Source of the DNA: Dysgonomonas mossii
GTDB taxonomy: Bacteria; Bacteroidota; Bacteroidia; Bacteroidales; Dysgonomonadaceae
Assembly: GCF_004569505.1 (NCBI RefSeq)
Contig: NZ_SPPK01000004.1
Coordinates: 372,001-436,000 of the forward strand
DNA length: 64,000 nucleotides
Direction of reading: 5' to 3'
The translations under genes were made by a program, and so were the position numbers. Shown here one piece after another: positions 1-9,058 of the stretch; the stretch's first letter is position 1; the number at the start of each line of letters is the position of its first letter. The notes below the pieces were generated by a model. It did no database searches and was not told the origin of the DNA. It saw only the letters and a program-made list of their open reading frames with translations.

Positions 1-1040
1 TGAGTATAAAAACAATCCTTAATACTCATTACTTCTTGACAATTCAAATGAATACTTTCAATGATAGTCGCCATAACGCCAGCTAGGACATATATAAACA
101 AAGGATTCACCCCAAACGATTCGAAAAATACCGACCACTTTTTATACCCCTTCACATCGATGATCCATATAAGCAGCGATAAGAAGGTAGCACCCAATCC
201 ACATGTAGTCAGAACAAATGTCGGAGACCATATCTTCTTATTTATAGGACAGCCGTAACTCAACAGAAAGCCAGAGAAGGTAAGTATTGCACCTATAATA
301 AACAGGTGAAGCATCCTTTGTTGGTTATCTTTTATTTCCATCAGTATTTTCCCACAATAAAAACCGATCAATACATGACACACAGCAGGGATTGTACTCA
401 AAATACCTTCGGGATCGAGACCGAACTCTGTGTACATATGATTTAGTCCAAGAATACTCTGATCTGTCACTGCTAGGATATTGTATCCTTCCGTAGCAAA
501 GCCATTTCCGAAAAGTAAAAGCAAGAAATAACCAATCAGCCCGACTACAATTATATACGGTATATACTTATGTTTTATAAAGATAGCGATCAGAGATGTT
601 ATTCCATACGTAAGTGCCAAGCGTTGCATCACACCTAGAATACGCAGATGTTCAAAATTGGTGACGGATCTGCCCAACCGTTCCCAAAATTCCAGATTAT
701 CGGCAGCTAAGCCATGATATGTACCGAATGAAACACCCAACCAAGAAAGTCCCAGACCGATAAGAAATATAACGAATGTACGTTTTAGTATTTTTCTTAG
801 CGTGGGCACAGAAAACTCAAAGTTGAATTTCCGTAACGAGATAAAGGTAGAAATACCCATAATGAACATGAAAAACGGAAAGATAAGGTCTGTGGGAGTT
901 AATCCATTCCACTCGGCATGTCTCAACGGAGCATATATATGCCCCCATGATCCGGGGTTGTTCACAAGTATCATTCCGGCGATGGTGATACCTCTCAAAA
1001 CATCGAGAGATAAAAGGCGACTGCTAATTTTTACTTCCAT
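1..1040 (-). CDS. HGSNAT-type membrane acetyltransferase (DUF5009/NagX-like), C-terminus off window
   Basis: The reading frame is open from the ATG at 1038-1040 to the window edge, giving about 346 residues; perhaps only a few tens of residues are missing. The N-terminus has the family signature SLDVLRGITIAGMILVNNPG, then HAEWNGLTPTDLIFPFFMF, and further on LRILGVMQRLALTYG and DPEGILSTIPA. Several hydrophobic segments follow, as in the multi-pass heparan-alpha-glucosaminide N-acetyltransferase family (COG4299). Family members are thought to acetylate terminal glucosamine across a membrane using acetyl-CoA. It lies only 8 bp downstream of a GH20 hexosaminidase, so it is probably the next gene of the same operon and may handle amino sugars released by those enzymes. 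The family call is firm; the substrate is inferred. Confidence 0.85.
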   Translation of the reverse strand, partial: MEVKISSRLLSLDVLRGITIAGMILVNNPGSWGHIYAPLRHAEWNGLTPTDLIFPFFMFIMGISTFISLRKFNFEFSVPTLRKILKRTFVIFLIGLGLSWLGVSFGTYHGLAADNLEFWERLGRSVTNFEHLRILGVMQRLALTYGITSLIAIFIKHKYIPYIIVVGLIGYFLLLLFGNGFATEGYNILAVTDQSILGLNHMYTEFGLDPEGILSTIPAVCHVLIGFYCGKILMEIKDNQQRMLHLFIIGAILTFSGFLLSYGCPINKKIWSPTFVLTTCGLGATFLSLLIWIIDVKGYKKWSVFFESFGVNPLFIYVLAGVMATIIESIHLNCQEVMSIKDCFYT

Positions 1041-1048
1041 TATATTTT

Positions 1049-2638
1049 TTAATAAGTATAAGAGCGATAATGTATTCCTTCTCTATCCATAATACGGTTG
1101 TGTAAACTCATGCGTTGCAAAAAATCCTGCCAGTTTCGTTTATTACTCCATATCAGCTCACTATAAGCTTGTAAAGCAGGGTATACATGTTCTTCTAGTT
1201 TTATCTCATTTGGAATTTCTTCTGTCCATACACAGGCCTGATAACCGATTACTTTAGATTCTGTCATGTTGGGATAATCCTTTGTTATATCAAATTCATA
1301 TAATTCTTTCCATTGTTTAAATGAAGGTCTCGCACTTAGATAGAAATGGCTCCATGTCATAAAAATCATCGGATTTCCTTTCTCTACAATCATGTTCGCA
1401 TTTTCATTCATCCAATCGCGCCAGAAAGTCACATATACCTCATTTTCGATATCATCGACAGCTGCATCGTCCCATACGATAGTCTTTTTCCCTTTTTCCT
1501 TTAGCGACTTTTGAATTTCATTTACAAAGAAAGTCTGCAAATCGGCTGATGATTTCATTTTGTGCTTTTTCATTTGTCTTTTACAATCAGCATTCAATTC
1601 CCAAGTATCTCTTTCTACTTCATCAGCTCCAATATGTACAAAAGGTGAAGGAAATAGTTCTGCTATTTCAGAATATATGTCTTTTGCAAAATCTATCACT
1701 TTAGGATCACACGGACATATAGGATACGAAAACTCTTTACCCCAGCCTGTATTTCCGGTGCAAGACAGCCACGGATATGCTCTGATCGCAGCAGACATGT
1801 GTCCCGGCATATCTATTTCTGGTATAATTTCTATGCCATACTTTTGTGCATGTGCGATGATTTCCCGCATATCAGCTTTAGTGTAAAATCCGCCATACTT
1901 AGAGTCATTTCGAATAAAACGTTTATCTATTTGCATATCCGGGTTATATTCCGATTGACGTATACAGATCGAGTCATATTTATCAAAAGATCTCCATGCA
2001 CCGATTTCTGTTAATAGTGGATATTTATCTATTTCGATTCGCCATCCCTGATCATCGTTTAAGTGCAAATGCAGCTTGTTTATTTTATAAAATGATAAGC
2101 GTTCTATCGTTTTTAATAAATACTCTTTGGTAAAGAAATGTCGAGCCACATCCAAATGAAACCCTCGCCACTTATATCGAGGATAATCTTCTATTTCTGT
2201 AACAGGTAATTGTTTGATTTGACCTGCAGATGTGAGAGAAATAGATTCTATCATCTGATGCAAAGTTTGTATCGCCCAAAGGCTTCCGGCGGAACCGGAT
2301 GCATGGATATCAATATGTACTGTGTCTATCTTAATATGATATGCTTCATCAGGTAGTTGTTTATCTACAAAGAAACGTATTAGGCTATTTTCATTCGAGT
2401 TATAAGAGACCTCTATGTTCAAAGATTCCAATAATGCTTTTTCAAGTATGCTTTTGGCATTCATATCTATATCGTTGCTTATCGTTATTACCGATGGCAA
2501 ACGTAGAAATAGATTAGAGTATATCTCTTTTTGAGGCTTTGGTATCAATTGAGGGGTTTCACAATTTAATTTCTGAGAAAACCCGCCCTGTGTCTGTATA
2601 ATAAAACACAGACACAAGAGGAATATTCTAAACTTCAT
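1049..2638 (-). CDS. GH20 beta-N-acetylhexosaminidase (short form)
   Basis: The protein has 529 aa with a cleavable signal peptide (about residues 1-21, ending GGFSQ). A GH20b-type N-terminal domain (about 25-150) precedes the GH20 TIM barrel (about 155-500). The catalytic Asp-Glu pair is visible in HIGADEVERDTWE at D339-E340, and the upstream motifs LHLHLNDDQGWR and EIDMPGH are typical of the family. These enzymes remove terminal GlcNAc or GalNAc by substrate-assisted catalysis. It starts 1 bp after the end of a second, larger GH20 gene, so the two are translated from one mRNA. No lipobox is seen, so a periplasmic location is likely. Exact linkage preference cannot be read from sequence. Confidence 0.95.
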   Translation of the reverse strand: MKFRIFLLCLCFIIQTQGGFSQKLNCETPQLIPKPQKEIYSNLFLRLPSVITISNDIDMNAKSILEKALLESLNIEVSYNSNENSLIRFFVDKQLPDEAYHIKIDTVHIDIHASGSAGSLWAIQTLHQMIESISLTSAGQIKQLPVTEIEDYPRYKWRGFHLDVARHFFTKEYLLKTIERLSFYKINKLHLHLNDDQGWRIEIDKYPLLTEIGAWRSFDKYDSICIRQSEYNPDMQIDKRFIRNDSKYGGFYTKADMREIIAHAQKYGIEIIPEIDMPGHMSAAIRAYPWLSCTGNTGWGKEFSYPICPCDPKVIDFAKDIYSEIAELFPSPFVHIGADEVERDTWELNADCKRQMKKHKMKSSADLQTFFVNEIQKSLKEKGKKTIVWDDAAVDDIENEVYVTFWRDWMNENANMIVEKGNPMIFMTWSHFYLSARPSFKQWKELYEFDITKDYPNMTESKVIGYQACVWTEEIPNEIKLEEHVYPALQAYSELIWSNKRNWQDFLQRMSLHNRIMDREGIHYRSYTY

Positions 2639-2639
2639 C

Positions 2640-5147
2640 TTATTTGTATTTGTATAATGTGGTTACACTTTCTCGTCCACAATAAAAAGCTTTCGCCCTT
2701 ATTTCTTTTGCATTACAAGTTATAGGTTCAGTCCAAAGAGTAGAATTAACTGTAGGTTCCGATCCATCTATTGTATACCTGATTTCAGCATTAGGAATAG
2801 ATGTATTTACATGTAATTTGCCATCGATCATCTCTATGCCGGGATGAGCAATACGAAATTTAATATCCAGAAGATTAAGGCGAGGCAACTCGTACTCAGT
2901 TATCTTTCTGTTATATAGGCGCAATGCATCTGTATATTTATCGCTTAACAGCTCTTTCTCCCATTCAGGATGAGTATTCCAAGCTCTCTCTATAAGACCA
3001 AACATCTTAGGAAACAAATAGTATTCAACCATATCAAAATTGCGTATGGTTTCTGCCCATAATTGTCCTTGCATGCCTTTTATTTCGTTATAGGCATTTG
3101 GCGATAAAGCTATTTTTTTGTTAGATACCTTTGTTATATCTATCCGATTACCACTCATATCTGATCGTACAGACTTATATATATCATATGGTACAACATT
3201 AAACGAATTATACTCATTTACAAAACCGCCCCAATAAGCTCCGGGTTCATTTTCGTGTTTGTTATATGATAAGTCAAAATACAAATTGGAAACATTGCAT
3301 AAAATAATAGGATAACCTGCATTAGCCAATCTATAAGGAATCTCATCTCCATTCCACTCTGGAACTGTATTCCAGCAATAACTTAAAACATTATCTCCGG
3401 AAAACTTCTTATTTACCGTTTCATCAGGTAATAAACCAACTTCCTGCCATGCGCCTAGTTGTATATTCTTTTCTTTAAAGAAAGGGATGATCTGTTCAAT
3501 AAAATAGTCCTTCAACTCTCTCGTTTCCTTGAAGCCTTTCTCCTTCATAAATGCCATTGCAATATCCGAACCTTCCCAAGCTCCATGGGGAACTTCATCA
3601 CCCCCCAGATGTAAAACAGATAATTCCATTCCGGCATCTTTATACATCAAATCTACTTCGTTTACAACCTTTTTCACAAAGCTATATACTGATGGTAGAG
3701 CTACATTGATAACATTATCAGTATAACTTTGCGCCGAGATATAACGTGATGTATCTGCAAAATCAGTAAGTAAATATTCTTCTGCCTTCTTCTTATCAGA
3801 TTTTATATATTTATAATAGCGAGCACTCATAGCCTTAATCGCTGCTCGTGCATGCCCGGGTAGATCTATTTCGGGGATAACTCTAATATGATGCTTCTGT
3901 GCATATTTAAGGATTTCTATAAAGTCGCTTCTAGTAAAATAACCATTTCCTATCGAATTTTCATCATTAGCATTCCATCCACTTCCATAGGCAGGATATA
4001 GACATTCCTTCTCGTCAAGAGTATGACCTCTGCGAGCTCCAACTGTTGTCAGTTCCTCTAAACCGGGAATTTCTATCCGCCAACCTTCATCATCTGTCAA
4101 ATGTAAATGTAAAACGCTCATTTTATACATTGATAAAATATCTATAAGCTTCAATATATTTTCTTTAGAAGAAAAGTTACGAGCAACGTCTAACATTTGA
4201 CCTCGGTACTCGAGATCGGGATAATCAGATATACTTACATTCGGTAAGCTATATGGTAAATCTTTACTATGTATAAATGCTAAAAGTGTTTGAACCCCGT
4301 TAAAAATTGCATGAGGTGTATTTCCAGTAATTTCAATGGAGCCATTATTCAGTTCCATTTGATAGTATTCTTTATTTTTGCCTACATACGATTCTTTTCT
4401 CAGATTTATAGTTACAGCAGCCTTATCTACAATATTACAGCCATATAGTTTTTCAAGCTTTTCTTTCAATAGATTTGCTTCATTCGCAAACGCTGGATCA
4501 TATTTCAGGCTAACATCTTTTGTAAAGGAAAATTCTCCGCCATTCTCCTTCAGATGTTTCAGCGATGGGAAGATATCCGTTTTCTTTAAAGGTACTTGCT
4601 CTGAAAAAATTAAATTACTTTCATAAACCATTTTTCCATCAGGATATGGCAACTCACTCTCTCCTACTCTTGACCATTGATAATCATGAAGAAAAGGTTT
4701 GGAATTGATCGCAACACTATACGGTACAGACTCTTTTCCTTTTTCATCGAGCATAACAATGTATGCGCCTTCCGGTACTCCTGCATTTTTCAGAATACTT
4801 CCTGCACAACGAAATGTTATCTTTAAAGTATCACCCGAAGCTAAAGGACGATATGAGGTTGATGGAGCGATCTTGTAATAAGTAGAACTGATTTGCTGCA
4901 CAATGACAGGTGATGTCGGGTCTGGCTTTACAGCTGCCGGCATTTGATTATAGTAGATAATCCAATTTCCCCGTAAGGAATCATTGCTATGATTAATAAG
5001 ATAAAATGTATTTTCATAATATCCGGGCTCTATTCCATTTCTACCCATTTCCCACATTAATGAGACAGGGGATTTGTTTAGATTCTTCTGATTTATACAT
5101 GCCGACATTATAAACATAGAAGTAATCAGATAAATGATGTATTTCAT
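2640..5147 (-). CDS. GH20 beta-N-acetylhexosaminidase / chitobiase-like lipoprotein
   Basis: The protein has 835 aa with a lipoprotein signal ending MSAC (Cys17). Order of parts: an N-terminal chitobiase-like carbohydrate-binding domain (about 25-165, with WEMGRNGIEPGYYENTF), a GH20b domain (about 190-310), the GH20 barrel (about 315-740) with LHLGGDEVPHGAWEG (D517-E518), and a C-terminal CHB_HEX_C-like beta domain with IRYTIDGSEPT near residue 795. This four-part layout matches chitobiase-type enzymes that cleave GlcNAc from chitin oligomers or similar glycans. The residues after the lipid-bearing Cys (INQKNL) lack the acidic run seen in the neighbouring surface lipoproteins, so it may face the periplasm. 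It sits in the GH20 part of the locus, 16 bp from the propeller gene. Confidence 0.94.
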   Translation of the reverse strand: MKYIIYLITSMFIMSACINQKNLNKSPVSLMWEMGRNGIEPGYYENTFYLINHSNDSLRGNWIIYYNQMPAAVKPDPTSPVIVQQISSTYYKIAPSTSYRPLASGDTLKITFRCAGSILKNAGVPEGAYIVMLDEKGKESVPYSVAINSKPFLHDYQWSRVGESELPYPDGKMVYESNLIFSEQVPLKKTDIFPSLKHLKENGGEFSFTKDVSLKYDPAFANEANLLKEKLEKLYGCNIVDKAAVTINLRKESYVGKNKEYYQMELNNGSIEITGNTPHAIFNGVQTLLAFIHSKDLPYSLPNVSISDYPDLEYRGQMLDVARNFSSKENILKLIDILSMYKMSVLHLHLTDDEGWRIEIPGLEELTTVGARRGHTLDEKECLYPAYGSGWNANDENSIGNGYFTRSDFIEILKYAQKHHIRVIPEIDLPGHARAAIKAMSARYYKYIKSDKKKAEEYLLTDFADTSRYISAQSYTDNVINVALPSVYSFVKKVVNEVDLMYKDAGMELSVLHLGGDEVPHGAWEGSDIAMAFMKEKGFKETRELKDYFIEQIIPFFKEKNIQLGAWQEVGLLPDETVNKKFSGDNVLSYCWNTVPEWNGDEIPYRLANAGYPIILCNVSNLYFDLSYNKHENEPGAYWGGFVNEYNSFNVVPYDIYKSVRSDMSGNRIDITKVSNKKIALSPNAYNEIKGMQGQLWAETIRNFDMVEYYLFPKMFGLIERAWNTHPEWEKELLSDKYTDALRLYNRKITEYELPRLNLLDIKFRIAHPGIEMIDGKLHVNTSIPNAEIRYTIDGSEPTVNSTLWTEPITCNAKEIRAKAFYCGRESVTTLYKYK

Positions 5148-5163
5148 GTCTTAAAAACTTTCT

Positions 5164-6135
5164 TTATTTTTGAATATAGACACACGGTCCTAATTCATTT
5201 TTCGGAGTGTTTATATTTTTATTATAGTCTGTCATCGGAAAAATTTCTCCCGATACAACATTTGCAATATATAGATCATATCCTCCAAGGCTTCCGGTAC
5301 GTGTGCTACAGATAATAACCCAATCATTGTTTACCGGATAAGCATCAGAATAATCTCCGTCTGTATTATTAAAAGGGAGGCGTTTACTTTTCAATCCGCT
5401 CCAAAATCCACGATATACTTGATCTACACGGTTTGTTTCGGAATATCCCACAGAATAATAGAATGATGTTTCATCCGCATTTATAGGATAATAATCCTGA
5501 ACTTTAGGTGCATCATAAAGTGTTTTTATAGATTTACTTTTAATATCGATTACAGCAATAGAAGATGTTGCTCCATCGCCTTTCGAACAAATAAGCTTTG
5601 TCCCATCGGCATTATAGTAAGGCATCGAATAATCTACAGGACTAAGTTTTGTTACTTTCCCTGTTTCCAAATTGAGTTCGGCAACCCTAAAATCTTGTTT
5701 GAAAGCTATACGTTTCCCATCAGGGGAAAATTTAGGATCTTCATCTCTTGTTCCGTCATATGTTGTAAGATTTACAGGCTGTGTTGTTCCCGAAAGATCG
5801 TATAAAAAGATATCCCATGTATTTGTATCTTCTCCTATTCCCATAAAAGTGATCTGTTTACCATCGGGAGAAAAATGCGCATTCATAGCGTTGCGTATTT
5901 TCCAGTTTTCACTTATACATTTCAATTCATTTGTACCAAAATCATAAATGTACATTTTAGAATCTTCAGTGTCATAGGTTGTATAATTGTGATATACTAG
6001 TTTGCCTTTTAAGGTTGGGGCCTCGGTTATAACAGGAGGTGTCTCTGTTTTGTTATTATCATCGTTATCATTGCAGCTAAATAGAGAGAGCCCTAAACTG
6101 CATATTATCAGAGATTTTAACCAATATGTATTCAT
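5164..6135 (-). CDS. TolB-like (PD40) beta-propeller lipoprotein
   Basis: The protein has 323 aa with a lipobox ending LFSC (Cys21) followed by an acidic stretch (NDNDDNN) that fits a Bacteroidetes surface-export signal. The body holds repeated blade motifs of the PD40/WD40-like kind: FSPDGKQITFMG, FSPDGKRIAFKQ and, more diverged, YNADGTKLICSK. Such propellers bind ligands or partner proteins; no catalytic residues are apparent. It lies between the SusD-side lipoprotein and the hexosaminidases. It is separated from the upstream gene by a 76-bp gap holding a strong hairpin. A role in glycan capture or as a surface scaffold is an inference. Confidence 0.8.
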   Translation of the reverse strand: MNTYWLKSLIICSLGLSLFSCNDNDDNNKTETPPVITEAPTLKGKLVYHNYTTYDTEDSKMYIYDFGTNELKCISENWKIRNAMNAHFSPDGKQITFMGIGEDTNTWDIFLYDLSGTTQPVNLTTYDGTRDEDPKFSPDGKRIAFKQDFRVAELNLETGKVTKLSPVDYSMPYYNADGTKLICSKGDGATSSIAVIDIKSKSIKTLYDAPKVQDYYPINADETSFYYSVGYSETNRVDQVYRGFWSGLKSKRLPFNNTDGDYSDAYPVNNDWVIICSTRTGSLGGYDLYIANVVSGEIFPMTDYNKNINTPKNELGPCVYIQK

Positions 6136-6154
6136 TGTATTATATTTTTATTTT

Positions 6155-6201
6155 AGTGGCTCTGATGACAGAATTTCATTTGCATCATGATCAGAGCCAC
6201 T
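6155..6201 (-). promoter_or_regulatory. Intercistronic RNA hairpin in the PUL operon
   Basis: A perfect 12-bp inverted repeat pairs 6155-6166 with 6190-6201 around a 23-nt loop. It lies between the surface lipoprotein gene and the propeller gene. On the transcribed minus strand the hairpin is followed by A-rich rather than U-rich sequence. It is therefore more likely an mRNA-processing or stabilising element, separating expression of susCD and the lipoprotein from the enzyme genes, than an intrinsic terminator. Confidence 0.55.
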
Positions 6202-6211
6202 GTTATTATTA

Positions 6212-7573
6212 TCAAGGAAGTCTTTTAAAATCAACTTTAGATTTGTTCAAACCGTCAGAAACATCTAGTGTAATACGGTAATAACCAGGAATAAAACCTT
6301 CTCCTCCGACCAAATCTGCCATGCTTCCGCCTGCTGCACTCACTCCGGATGAATCTCCGGTAAATAAGTCATTCGAAAAAACAGCGAATTGGGCATCCCA
6401 TGTACGATTACTAAATATTTGGATATCAAACCCTCCCCAATCATGCTGATCTGACAGATAAACAGTTGCCTGGTACTTATTTGGTTCTAAAAGGCGCATG
6501 TAAGCTAACTGTTTCACATCATTGAGATCCCATCCTATAGAATTAAATGCACTATTCCAAGTAGGAGATGAAGTAAATCCATGTCCAATGATCCAATATG
6601 TAACCGGAGCCACATCTGTCATCCTGTTAACCCATATATAATTATACTCCAATGAATAATACACATCCCACTTGCCGGATTCACCTATAAATTTGTATGT
6701 TTTTGTTTCAGCATTATATTCGAAAAAGTCTCTATTGTAAGCTTGTTCTATATTATCAATACCTGATATAGAAAATTCTTGTCCTTTGGTAAAGTCTACA
6801 CTTGCATATAAGTAATTTCCGGAGGCCATCATCTGTACATTATTTACCTTGATGACCAGTCTCAAGCCTTCTATATCAAAATTGAAAGAAAACGCATCGA
6901 ATATAATTTTTTTAACAAGCCAGTTACTATATGAAAATTTAATATCGCTACCAAATCTATCTCCAATAGATGCTACATTATCATCAATACCTGCATTCCA
7001 TACATAGTTGGCTTGTGCAAGGTCTTCAGATGTTGCTATTTTAGTACTGAAAGTACTTGGATATCCTCCTTCTTCCGATTCATAGATGTATGGAGTATTT
7101 TCTTTTGCATGCAACTCTATTACAGATTTATCACTTAATATAAGATAGAGAGTCTCTGGTAACTCGGGCCGGATAGCTTTAAGTGTTTTTTGCTCTTTAG
7201 TTTCACCTCCATCCACATTTATCAAAGTGAAATTGACTTTCAGCTCATCTCCTGTAGCAATATTGGAAGTAAATGGCACAAACAAAGAAATATTATCTAG
7301 CGATACAGAATTACCTTTTGTTCGTATAGACTTACTACTGATAACAACATCGTTGGCCACTAATTCCACCTCGAGAGTAGAAAGAGGACGAACTGCATCG
7401 CTCACTTTCGCATCAAAATAAATAGAATCGCCTAAATTAATATTTTCGTTACCCTTTATTGCCAGCGACTCGATAACTGGGACTACGATTGTAGAACTAT
7501 CATCATTGTCACTACATGATACGAAAATGGCAGATATAAAAATCAATAAAAATAATATTTTAAATGTCTTCAT
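6212..7573 (-). CDS. Putative surface glycan-binding lipoprotein (SGBP / DUF5016-DUF5125-like)
   Basis: The protein has 453 aa with a lipoprotein signal ending FVSC (Cys20) followed by SDNDDSS, an acidic pattern consistent with export to the cell surface. The N-terminal 120 residues look like an Ig-like domain found in SusE/F-like proteins (VPVIESLAIKGNENINLGDS). The C-terminal half is aromatic-rich (WIIGHGFTSSPTWNSAF, DQHDWGGFDIQIF), as in carbohydrate-binding modules. It directly follows SusD with 12 bp between them, the usual place for a surface glycan-binding protein. I recognise the type by context and layout rather than by a diagnostic motif; the ligand is unknown. Confidence 0.7.
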   Translation of the reverse strand: MKTFKILFLLIFISAIFVSCSDNDDSSTIVVPVIESLAIKGNENINLGDSIYFDAKVSDAVRPLSTLEVELVANDVVISSKSIRTKGNSVSLDNISLFVPFTSNIATGDELKVNFTLINVDGGETKEQKTLKAIRPELPETLYLILSDKSVIELHAKENTPYIYESEEGGYPSTFSTKIATSEDLAQANYVWNAGIDDNVASIGDRFGSDIKFSYSNWLVKKIIFDAFSFNFDIEGLRLVIKVNNVQMMASGNYLYASVDFTKGQEFSISGIDNIEQAYNRDFFEYNAETKTYKFIGESGKWDVYYSLEYNYIWVNRMTDVAPVTYWIIGHGFTSSPTWNSAFNSIGWDLNDVKQLAYMRLLEPNKYQATVYLSDQHDWGGFDIQIFSNRTWDAQFAVFSNDLFTGDSSGVSAAGGSMADLVGGEGFIPGYYRITLDVSDGLNKSKVDFKRLP

Positions 7574-7585
7574 AATATTTATTTT

Positions 7586-9046
7586 TTAATAACCCGGATT
7601 TTGTGTTAGGTTGGGATTTGAATCTTTCTCTGTCTGAGGCACAGGCCATAGCTTATGAAATTCTTCTAGGTTTGGGAAAAGTAATTTTCCATTTTTGTCT
7701 TTATGTTGACGCATAACTTCCACCATTCTGTCATTGCGTAACAGATCATACCAGCGTTGTCCTTCCAAAGCAAGCTCAAATTGACGTTCTTGTTCAACGG
7801 ATAAACGAGCATCTCCTTGAGATAAAGTTGTTGATAATTTCTTTAATCCGGCACGATCGCGAATCGTATTTACAATATTCATAGCTTCGCTAATCTTATT
7901 TAATTCAACTAATGCTTCAGCTTTAAGGAGAAGTATGTCTGCTAATCGCATTAATATAATCTCTGAATCTTTTTGGCGGATTTTATTTGCAATAGGATAA
8001 TTGCTTGACGGGAAGTAGGTATCATATGGTACTTCTTTATAAACAATTGTTGATCCAAAGCGTTTGTCATCAGGGTTGAATTTAGAGATCAGATCATGTG
8101 TCGGTGTACAGTAGCGGCGCCATGTAATAGAACCATCTTCTTCACTGTACAATACCCAATATGCCCAGTTGGGTGAGGTAGCATCATAATATACTTCAAA
8201 GATGCTTTCTGTTGTATATTTATTTGCCGGATTCCATAAATCATCATAGTTTGTCACTAATTTATAACCATCTGCAATCACTTTATCACATAGTTCTACA
8301 ACTTTAGAATAGTTACGTCCAGACTTTTCTCCTCGAGTAGCGTATACTTTTGCCAACAAACCATTTGCCGCTCCTTTGGTCGCTTTAAATGCACCTTGAG
8401 ACATGCTACCCAAATCTGGAATAGCTTCTTCCAAATCTTTAATTATCTGTGTATAGATATCGTCTGAAAGAGTACGTGCAGGATATAGTTTAGGGTATAG
8501 TTCTTCTAAATTCTCGGCCGTAATAGCAGGTATCAATTCTATCATCAGAGGGGCATCGCCCCATATTCTTACAATATCGAAATATGCATAAGCCCTTATA
8601 AACTTAGCTTCGGCAATAATTCGTTTGCGAGTAGCATCATCAATATTTGTTTTCATCAAACGTGTATTTTCTATTACACTTGTTGCTGCTCCTCCCATTT
8701 CATAATATTGAGCCCACATCAGTTTGGTTTTCGAGTTCATAGATGTTACCCTGATACCGTCCACTTCTTCACCCGGAACTCCATCACCTCCGGCATAGCA
8801 ATTGTCTGACTGGATATCCCCATAACTGAAATTCTCAAATTGAAAAATATCTTGTTTAAATTTATTATAAGCACCGTTTAGTTCGGCTTCAGCATCCGTT
8901 ACTGATGTATATTTAGATTCCAGATTAGAAGAACTCTGCGGATCTCCTGTAAAATCAGATAAAGGTTCATTGTCTAGAAAATCGCCACAGGAATAGGTGA
9001 TAAATAGACATGATATAAAGGCTAATAATTTTATATTTGTTTTCAT
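7586..9046 (-). CDS. susD: SusD/RagB-family outer-membrane lipoprotein
   Basis: The protein has 486 aa with a lipobox ending TYSC (Cys20), then GDFLDNEP, the classic SusD start. The helical TPR-like core carries typical signatures: AEAKFIRAYAYFDIVRIWGDAP near residue 135, RLADILLLKAEALVELN near 365, and ERQFELALEGQRWYDLLRND near 425. It ends NPNLTQNPGY, a standard SusD terminus. SusD proteins cap the SusC channel on the cell surface and hand over bound glycan. The gene follows susC by 12 bp. The symbol is used in the family sense only; the ligand is not starch by implication, and GH20 neighbours suggest an amino-sugar glycan. Confidence 0.95.
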   Translation of the reverse strand: MKTNIKLLAFISCLFITYSCGDFLDNEPLSDFTGDPQSSSNLESKYTSVTDAEAELNGAYNKFKQDIFQFENFSYGDIQSDNCYAGGDGVPGEEVDGIRVTSMNSKTKLMWAQYYEMGGAATSVIENTRLMKTNIDDATRKRIIAEAKFIRAYAYFDIVRIWGDAPLMIELIPAITAENLEELYPKLYPARTLSDDIYTQIIKDLEEAIPDLGSMSQGAFKATKGAANGLLAKVYATRGEKSGRNYSKVVELCDKVIADGYKLVTNYDDLWNPANKYTTESIFEVYYDATSPNWAYWVLYSEEDGSITWRRYCTPTHDLISKFNPDDKRFGSTIVYKEVPYDTYFPSSNYPIANKIRQKDSEIILMRLADILLLKAEALVELNKISEAMNIVNTIRDRAGLKKLSTTLSQGDARLSVEQERQFELALEGQRWYDLLRNDRMVEVMRQHKDKNGKLLFPNLEEFHKLWPVPQTEKDSNPNLTQNPGY

Positions 9047-9058
9047 TGCTTTATATTT

